DNA from: Chara braunii
Taxonomy: Eukaryota; Streptophyta; Charophyceae; Charales; Characeae
Assembly (NCBI GenBank): GCA_003427395.1
Contig: BFEA01000574.1
Span: forward strand, 570,798 to 591,918
Length of the DNA: 21,121 bases
Reading direction: 5' to 3'
Shown: positions 17,706 through 21,121 of the stretch, one piece after another
Numbering within the stretch: position 1 is the first letter of the stretch
Layout of the letters: every line of letters starts with the position of its first letter
Program-made: the position numbers and the translations under genes
Notes under the pieces: generated by a model
What the model was told of the DNA's origin: nothing
Seen by the model: only the letters and a program-made list of their open reading frames with translations
The model's database searches: none

Positions 17706-18607
17706 CAGAAAAGAAAAGGATGACCTTTCAAAATTCCTCTGCGCAGCAGCCTCGCCTGAACAGCGATTCGAATCCACGCACAAATTTAAAGCCCGACTTT
17801 CAACCTTTTCCCTTTTTCTTTCTTTTTCATACTTTTCCTTTTTCAGACACCACTGTATCTACCCCCAATCTCAGCTACTGGAGTCCAGTGCGCGGCTAAA
17901 ATGTCTGCAAGGGTCGCTATCACGTCCCTGCACCTGGCCCGGATCACAACCATCAGGACCAGACGGTCCTTTCAACTCCATGCAGGCTGGGTTACCTGAT
18001 AGCAACTACGACTCATGAATTGAACCACTGGCCATCCCCGAATTAAAGCCAATGCTCAGGTCATTGCATAGGGTTTGACAGTTAGCTTTTATTTTCTTTT
18101 CCCATACTTTCTTTTTCTTTACTTTTCTCTTCTTGGTCCCTCATCTACCTTGTGCACTTGACCCATAACCTGGCAAAGGGGGACTCGGCGCGCAATAAAT
18201 AAGGCAACGCCCGTCCCTATACTCTCGCGTCCCAGGGCGAACCCGGCGGCTACCACGGCCATAGGCCGGTCGTTCTCTGCTGTACAGCAGGGCGCCGAGC
18301 CTGCGTGGACCAACGACCCCTCAACCATTACCCACCCCACCCACTGAGACAGCCCATGCCCCATCGGCTGTAATCAATAGGGGGCAATCAACCACCCAAT
18401 CCCCTTGCGAGGCCAAACAGACATGATGTGGTGAGCAAAAATAGCGGCCGTCAAAATAGGACCCCTCAAAGTTTCCTCGGGGCCTCAGGCATAACACAGG
18501 TCTGTGTGGTCCCAGTTTCTTTTTTGTCTATTTTCTCTTTCTTTTGCATGACGCGCACAGAATCAGTCTGAGATTTCTGCTTTTTTTCTGAGCATTGCTC
18601 CTTGTGG
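17706..18607. other. Unassigned sequence with pyrimidine tracts
   Basis: Two T/C-rich tracts (about 17800-17846 and 18086-18135) and a third near 18515-18545. No open frame with recognisable content is present. A GATTCGAATCC word at about 17764 resembles a tRNA T-arm but has no partner arms. Confidence 0.45.
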
Positions 18608-18630
18608 TTTTTTTTTTTTTTTTTTTTTTT
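18608..18630. repeat. Poly-T run of 23 bases
   Basis: An uninterrupted T run. It could be the trace of an old retroposed poly-A tail on the minus strand, but no retroposed body was recognised beside it. Confidence 0.9.
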
Positions 18631-19100
18631 AACTACACTATGTTCTTCTCTCAAATTCTTTTTTCGCCTTTCACTACCTTCCTACCACTACTCCTAAGAC
18701 TATATAGAGGGGGCCCCTGCAAGCATAGGGCCTCGCAAACGAGGTAATTCATGTTGCCCCCCGCCCCAACAGCGGTAGTCAGAGATGGGTTGGGGCCACT
18801 GGTGGGGGTCCGGCTGATGCAAAGACCGAGCATTTTGCCAGTAGCTGCGCCTCCCTTTCTCATCGTCCCCCACCCCTCATCGAGTAGCGGCAGAGGCTAT
18901 GGCCAACACTCTCCCACACACCAGACACAACCCACTCAGGCTCACACTCACACCCGTGTTGGTCATAGACCCCGCAAATACCGATCAGGGGTATCCAGAG
19001 GACTATCACAGTCCGTTGGCACTAAGTGCGCCGCAGACGGCCATGGGGCTTGAACCCACAACCTCCTGCATGCCTGTTGCATGCCTGATTTGCCCTTGTT
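18631..19100. other. Unassigned sequence
   Basis: No gene recognised. A 100-codon plus frame (18751-19053) shows no motif. The decamer TGCATGCCTG occurs twice at 19067 and 19079. On the minus strand GGTTCAAGCCCC near 19045 resembles a pol III B box, without an A box found. Confidence 0.4.
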
Positions 19101-19333
19101 AGGGTTTCGACTGAAGGTACTGATCCCTCAGATTGTTGCAGAGATTCCATAGTCTTCATAGTTTCACAAGACGATATGGGGACGCTGGACCCAATTTCCA
19201 GCAGATATAAATCATAGCATCGGTAGTACACATCTCATCATGGCTAGGGTTTCAACTGATTGGATTGATGCCTCAGATTATTGTTGAGATTCTATAGTTC
19301 ACATGGATAGGGACGCTGGACCTGTGTTCCGGC
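19101..19333. repeat. Tandem duplication, about 145-bp period
   Basis: AGGGTTTCGACTGA at 19101 recurs as AGGGTTTCAACTGA at 19246, followed in both copies by CCTCAGATT, a GAGATTC.ATAGT word and a GGACGCTGGACC hairpin. The copies differ by substitutions and small indels. Confidence 0.85.
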
Positions 19334-19426
19334 ACATAGATTCACACCATTGCATAAGGACGCCGGACCTGATTTCCAGCAGATACATTTCATCATTGTA
19401 AATGGACGCTGGACCCTATTTCCAGC
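19184..19426. repeat. Four small hairpin repeats (GCTGGA-N7-TCCAGC)
   Basis: Hairpins of six-base arms and seven-base loops lie at 19184-19202, 19315-19333, 19362-19380 and 19408-19426, each preceded by GAC. Copies one and four pair perfectly. Copy two (arm TCCGGC) keeps pairing through a G-T wobble, and copy three (arm GCCGGA) has one mismatch. The last three are 46 to 47 bases apart. A degenerate fifth word, GACGCCGGGGCC, is at 19460. Confidence 0.85.
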
Positions 19427-19549
19427 AGGTGTAGCTCCCCACCAATAGATGGAGCCTTCGACGCCGGGGCCTATTTAACGGGGATGCTCTTATCACCTCG
19501 TTAAGTAGGTTTCCCGTAACGGGGATGCCATTGCTAGTGGGACCATGCT

Positions 19550-19565
19550 CCTGGTTACCACCAGG
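19550..19565. repeat. Short inverted repeat CCTGGT-TACC-ACCAGG
   Basis: Perfect six-base arms around TACC. It is near the repeated word AACGGGGATGC (about 19478 and 19519). Confidence 0.8.
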
Positions 19566-19596
19566 GGATTAACTGAGCAGGGTGCTGATTTTCTTT

Positions 19597-19672
19597 TATT
19601 TATTATTTTTTCTTTTTTGGGGTGTACTGTGTGAGTTTTTTTTTTTCTTTTTTCTTTTTTTCTTTTTTAGGG
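19597..19672. repeat. T-rich low-complexity tract
   Basis: T runs broken by single C and by a GGGGTGTACTG segment. The minus frame crossing it (19596-19910) encodes lysine runs and is not credible as a gene. Confidence 0.7.
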
Positions 19673-19915
19673 AAACTGCTCCTGAGTCACCCGTATAGTT
19701 TGAAATAGGCAAGAAAAGACAAAGTGGCACCGATGTCATTGTTTGAGTTTCAGAATGTGCAAGTTTAGCGGGGGGTTGAAACTGTGGCCTTTTTTTCTTA
19801 AGTGGCGTGAATGCAGATTTAGCAGCGTCTTTTCTTGCCCTGTTTCGAGAACTGCTGAACTTGCCGATTCCAAACTCTAGGTGTGACCCAGGAGCCGTTG
19901 CCCCCCCCAAAAAAG

Positions 19916-19964
19916 GGCTGGGCGGGCTACTGGCAGTTTAAACTGCCAGTACACGCCCCCAGCC
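19916..19964. repeat. Perfect 24-bp palindrome within an imperfect inverted repeat
   Basis: The core 19928-19951 is the arm TACTGGCAGTTT followed directly by its reverse complement, with no spacer (central GTTTAAAC). Outside it GGCTGGG (19916-19922) pairs with CCCAGCC (19958-19964) across a short unpaired stretch. It can form a cruciform or an RNA stem. No gene nearby explains it. Confidence 0.95.
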
Positions 19965-20087
19965 TTGCTGAAAAAGAAACTTGTCACCTACAAAAACTGA
20001 TGATGCTCACCCGGCGCCACCAGCGGAAAAAAAAAGAAAGTGCGCCGCTGGTGGTTCGGAAAAGCTTGGTGCGCAGTAAGGCACCTT

Positions 20088-20177
20088 CAGGCCCAGGTCT
20101 ACTGGTGGTGATGGGATCAGGCCCAGGTGTACTGGTGGTGATGGGATCAGGCCCAGGTGTACTGGTGGTGATGGGAT
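20088..20177. repeat. Triplicated 30-bp unit
   Basis: Three contiguous 30-base units from 20088, 20118 and 20148, each with CAGGCCCAGGT and TGGTGGTGATGGGAT. Units two and three are identical and unit one differs at one base. A plus-strand frame reads a ten-residue repeat, but that frame (19883-20341) has no ATG at its start. Confidence 0.96.
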
Positions 20178-20492
20178 CGGGGAATAGTCTACACAGTACA
20201 CACGCATACTCTCCACGACAGCTCCCTGAAAACATTTTCAACACATGGCATGTTGGTGACATGCCAGCAGGAAAGCAGCCTGACGTGCACAACTATTTAA
20301 GTGTGGCATGTCAAAGCCACAACGGCATATCAGGCAAGTAATATGGGGTTGGGGGGGAGGAGTGCAGGGCAACAGGTCGCAGTTTTCATGGCAGAGGCTG
20401 GCAGTGACCATGGGTTCGAACTACTCCGAGCAGGGATTATGGCGTGTGCATGGTAACCGAACTGTGCCCGTATGGAGACACAATGGCATGCG

Positions 20493-20493
<1 letters not shown>
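20178..20493. other. Unassigned sequence
   Basis: No gene recognised. The word GGTTCGAAC near 20413 recalls a tRNA T-arm, but the other arms are missing. Confidence 0.4.

Positions 20494-20570
<77 letters not shown>
20494..20570. repeat. GT dinucleotide microsatellite
   Basis: About 38 uninterrupted GT units. The overlapping open frames encode only Cys-Val or His-Thr repeats. Confidence 0.97.
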
Positions 20571-20572
<2 letters not shown>

Positions 20573-21121
20573 TGTATTGAGAAACAAGAAAAACAAAACA
20601 AAAAAAGCACGGTAGAAAATCACCCATATAAAGAACTGTGGAAGAGGGGCAAGGCCATGTGTAGAGGGGTCTCTTCCGACTCGGAGTTAGCATGAATCTG
20701 GACAAGGACCTTTGAGTAACTGCCTCCAGGTCCATATGACTTCGGATGAACATAGCACCCAGTTGAACAAAGGTCGTCCCATCCCCATCGTGCTGCTGGT
20801 ATCCCTTGGGGGTATATAGCCCAAGCGGGACTGGGTTGGACATTCGATGTCGCGCATAGGAACATATAATTGTCCCATTTGATGCATTGTGCATATTCTT
20901 GTGGGTTGGGCAAATATGGGCAAACATGGCTTAGTGAAATTTTCAATCTCTAAGATTTCTTTTGCAGAGTCCCCGCATCCCCAACACACCCCTATCACAA
21001 TCGACCTTTATCTTGAGTTGTGGAGACATATGTTCCAAATTGTCTGTACACTGCCCTGATACCCCCAATCCCAGCCAACCTTCACAGGTCGACTTGCACT
21101 GATAATTTGATAAATGCCCCC
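20571..21121. other. Unassigned sequence with a weak minus-strand open frame
   Basis: Minus-strand frames at 20620-20946 and 20421-20927 overlap. The first holds an aromatic-rich stretch (AWAIYPQGIPAARWGWDDL), while the second reads GYQQHDGDGTTFVQLG over the same bases. Neither begins with a clear ATG in a suitable place and neither matches a family I know. At most one can be a real exon. The rest, to the window end, shows nothing. Confidence 0.3.

Noticed and set aside
19029-19110. tRNA or tRNA-derived SINE on the minus strand (GGTTCAAGCCCC)
   Set aside because: Only a T-arm/B-box-like word is present. No A box, acceptor stem or anticodon arm could be drawn around it. The similar words near 17764 and 20413 fail in the same way.
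19883-20341. 152-residue plus-strand open frame
   Set aside because: It starts with GTG, not ATG, contains the palindrome and the 30-bp triplication, and shows no domain.
1-21121. CRISPR array, bacterial operon, phage or defence system
   Set aside because: The tandem repeats have no unique spacers, no cas-like or phage-like genes are seen, and the context is eukaryotic repeat DNA.

Overview
The window looks like nuclear DNA of a large, repeat-rich eukaryotic genome. Microsatellites and minisatellites dominate it, no bacterial-style gene packing is seen, splice-like signals occur, and the only confidently identified genes belong to a decayed Ty3/gypsy LTR retrotransposon. From memory, the Gag and Pol wording resembles retroelement proteins predicted in the charophyte alga Chara braunii. 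A streptophyte alga is therefore my best guess, but I could not run a search.

Layout. 1-1560: GGGA/GTGA, GAA and CT microsatellites, a possible short intron, a GC-rich degenerate duplication and a strong hairpin. About 1557-7328 (minus strand): a Ty3/gypsy chromovirus-type element, read right to left as gag (coiled coil, capsid-like part, CCHC knuckle), an unusual 107/77-bp tandem repeat, protease, reverse transcriptase, RNase H, integrase with exact DD35E spacing, and chromodomain, ending in a polypurine tract followed by TGTTACA. It is dead: at least ten stop codons, several frameshifts and losses at catalytic or zinc-binding positions in protease, RT and integrase. Many stops fit C-to-T or G-to-A transitions. 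LTRs could not be demonstrated.

7430-8140 is an A-rich tract and ATCA repeats, possibly the element's leader or 5' LTR. 8688-10330 holds three successive minisatellites with periods of 29, 36 and 53 bp; the long open frames there are products of the repeats. 10330-12059 shows no recognisable gene.

12060-16940 contains three unrecognised minus-strand open frames (182, 81 and 177 residues) that read like protein. They are separated by 33-bp and 21-bp minisatellites, a CA/TA microsatellite with one unresolved base, and non-coding DNA. They could be exons of one or more lineage-specific genes or of an unrecognised mobile element.

16941-21121 has no convincing gene. It holds a family of small hairpin-forming repeats (19184-19426), a perfect 24-bp palindrome (19928-19951), a 30-bp triplication and a GT microsatellite. 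I found no tRNA, rRNA, CRISPR array or intact gene system. The most unusual items are the internal repeat of the retroelement, its transition-biased decay, the minisatellite cluster and the unknown open frames.
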